Origin: CAVQJU01 sp963712905
GTDB lineage: Bacteria; Acidobacteriota; Vicinamibacteria; Vicinamibacterales; CAVVIG01
Assembly (NCBI GenBank): GCA_963712905.1
Contig: CAVQJU010000010.1
Span: 620,001-684,000 of the forward strand
Direction of reading: 5' to 3'
DNA: 64,000 bases
In this document: in pieces, positions 63,683 to 64,000 of the stretch
How positions within the stretch are numbered: the stretch's first letter is position 1
Layout of the letters: each line of letters opens with the position of its first letter
Program-made: the position numbers and the translations under genes
Notes under the pieces: model-generated
Databases searched by the model: none
The model's input: only the letters and a program-made list of their open reading frames with translations
What the model was told of the DNA's origin: nothing

Positions 63683-64000
63683 ATGACCACCAGCCAAAGA
63701 GCGAACCGGGCAGCTCCACGCTCGGGCGAACCCGTGCGCATCGTGAGGTTGGCTCCGGTGCAGAAGCGCAGCCGCGAGCGGTTTGAGCGCATTCTTGCGT
63801 GCGCGATTGAGGTGATGACCGAAAAGGGCAGCGACGCGTTCAGGATGAGCGATCTTGTCGAGCGGACAGGCATCGCCTTCGGCTCGCTCTATCAATACTT
63901 CCCGGACAAGACGGCTGTGATCGGCACCCTGGCCGAACGCTACAACGCGCTCGGCCGGGATTGCGTGAACAGGAGCCTGGCGCGGCTCACCAGCGCGGCG
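63683..64000 (+). CDS. TetR/AcrR-family regulator, 5' part (runs off the window)
   Basis: About 106 residues before the window ends, ATG after GGGAG. A 25-residue leader is followed by the TetR HTH (RERFERILACAIEVMTEKG, MSDLVERTGIAFGSLYQYF, PDKTAVIGTLAERY) with the usual spacing. The sensory C-terminal domain is outside the window. Presumed repressor of itself and of the divergent NmrA-DUF1772 pair through the two palindromes between them. Predicted binding of a redox-cycling or aromatic ligand is inference from the operon. Confidence 0.9.
   Translation, partial: MTTSQRANRAAPRSGEPVRIVRLAPVQKRSRERFERILACAIEVMTEKGSDAFRMSDLVERTGIAFGSLYQYFPDKTAVIGTLAERYNALGRDCVNRSLARLTSAA

Overview
The window looks like chromosomal DNA of a high-GC Acidobacteriota bacterium, most likely class Vicinamibacteria. 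The lineage call is inferred from gene content: ADOP-type MacB/FtsX permeases with a PadR regulator, Oar-like and CarboxypepD-type TonB receptors, DUF6152 proteins, remnants of the TIGR03435 (Soli_cterm) family, several Crp/Fnr paralogues and a very large share of exported proteins. I see no tRNA, rRNA, CRISPR array or intact insertion sequence.

Layout. 1-14 kb: 5' part of a P-type cation ATPase, a YbaK-type deacylase, a CBS protein, a beta-barrel protein, a small c-type cytochrome, an AlkD-like repair protein, an exported MBL hydrolase, three exported phosphatases (PAP2, calcineurin-like, PTP-like), an MsbA-type ABC exporter, a Crp/Fnr regulator, a lipoprotein with a possible kinase-like core and a PLD-type protein. 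14-22 kb: a lectin-like lipoprotein, an NAD(P)-binding protein, two mirror-image divergent pairs of exported proteins (a 'WEGDT' protein followed by a DUF6152 protein), and a beta-helix/FG-GAP surface protein. 22-33 kb: an accessory-looking stretch where an outer-membrane protein gene and a RibD/DHFR-like gene each occur twice in the same order, with opposite members broken, plus a TonB receptor, a frameshifted epoxide-hydrolase-like gene, a response regulator and a recombinase-like remnant. 33-41 kb: a soxC-soxD pair followed by a molybdopterin oxidoreductase, then an operon of three exported proteins (NHL, amidohydrolase, VOC). 41-53 kb: PadR with an ADOP permease divergent from an Oar-like receptor, then an ADOP permease, a badly decayed second permease and their ATPase. 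53-57 kb: SPFH protein and groES-groEL (groES carries a frameshift) downstream of an unknown gene. 57-64 kb: two more Crp/Fnr regulators, secreted proteins, a transporter remnant, a third WEGDT protein and a DUF1772/NmrA/TetR divergon with two well-formed operators.

Two themes stand out. Most products are predicted to be exported, often in small operons. Gene decay is unusually visible: at least eight broken genes or fragments are present, some of them next to intact paralogues. A single-base break in groES means that part of this may be consensus error, so the frameshifts should be checked against reads before being interpreted biologically. Start codons were re-chosen from ribosome binding sites and signal peptides, so many differ from the longest open frame.
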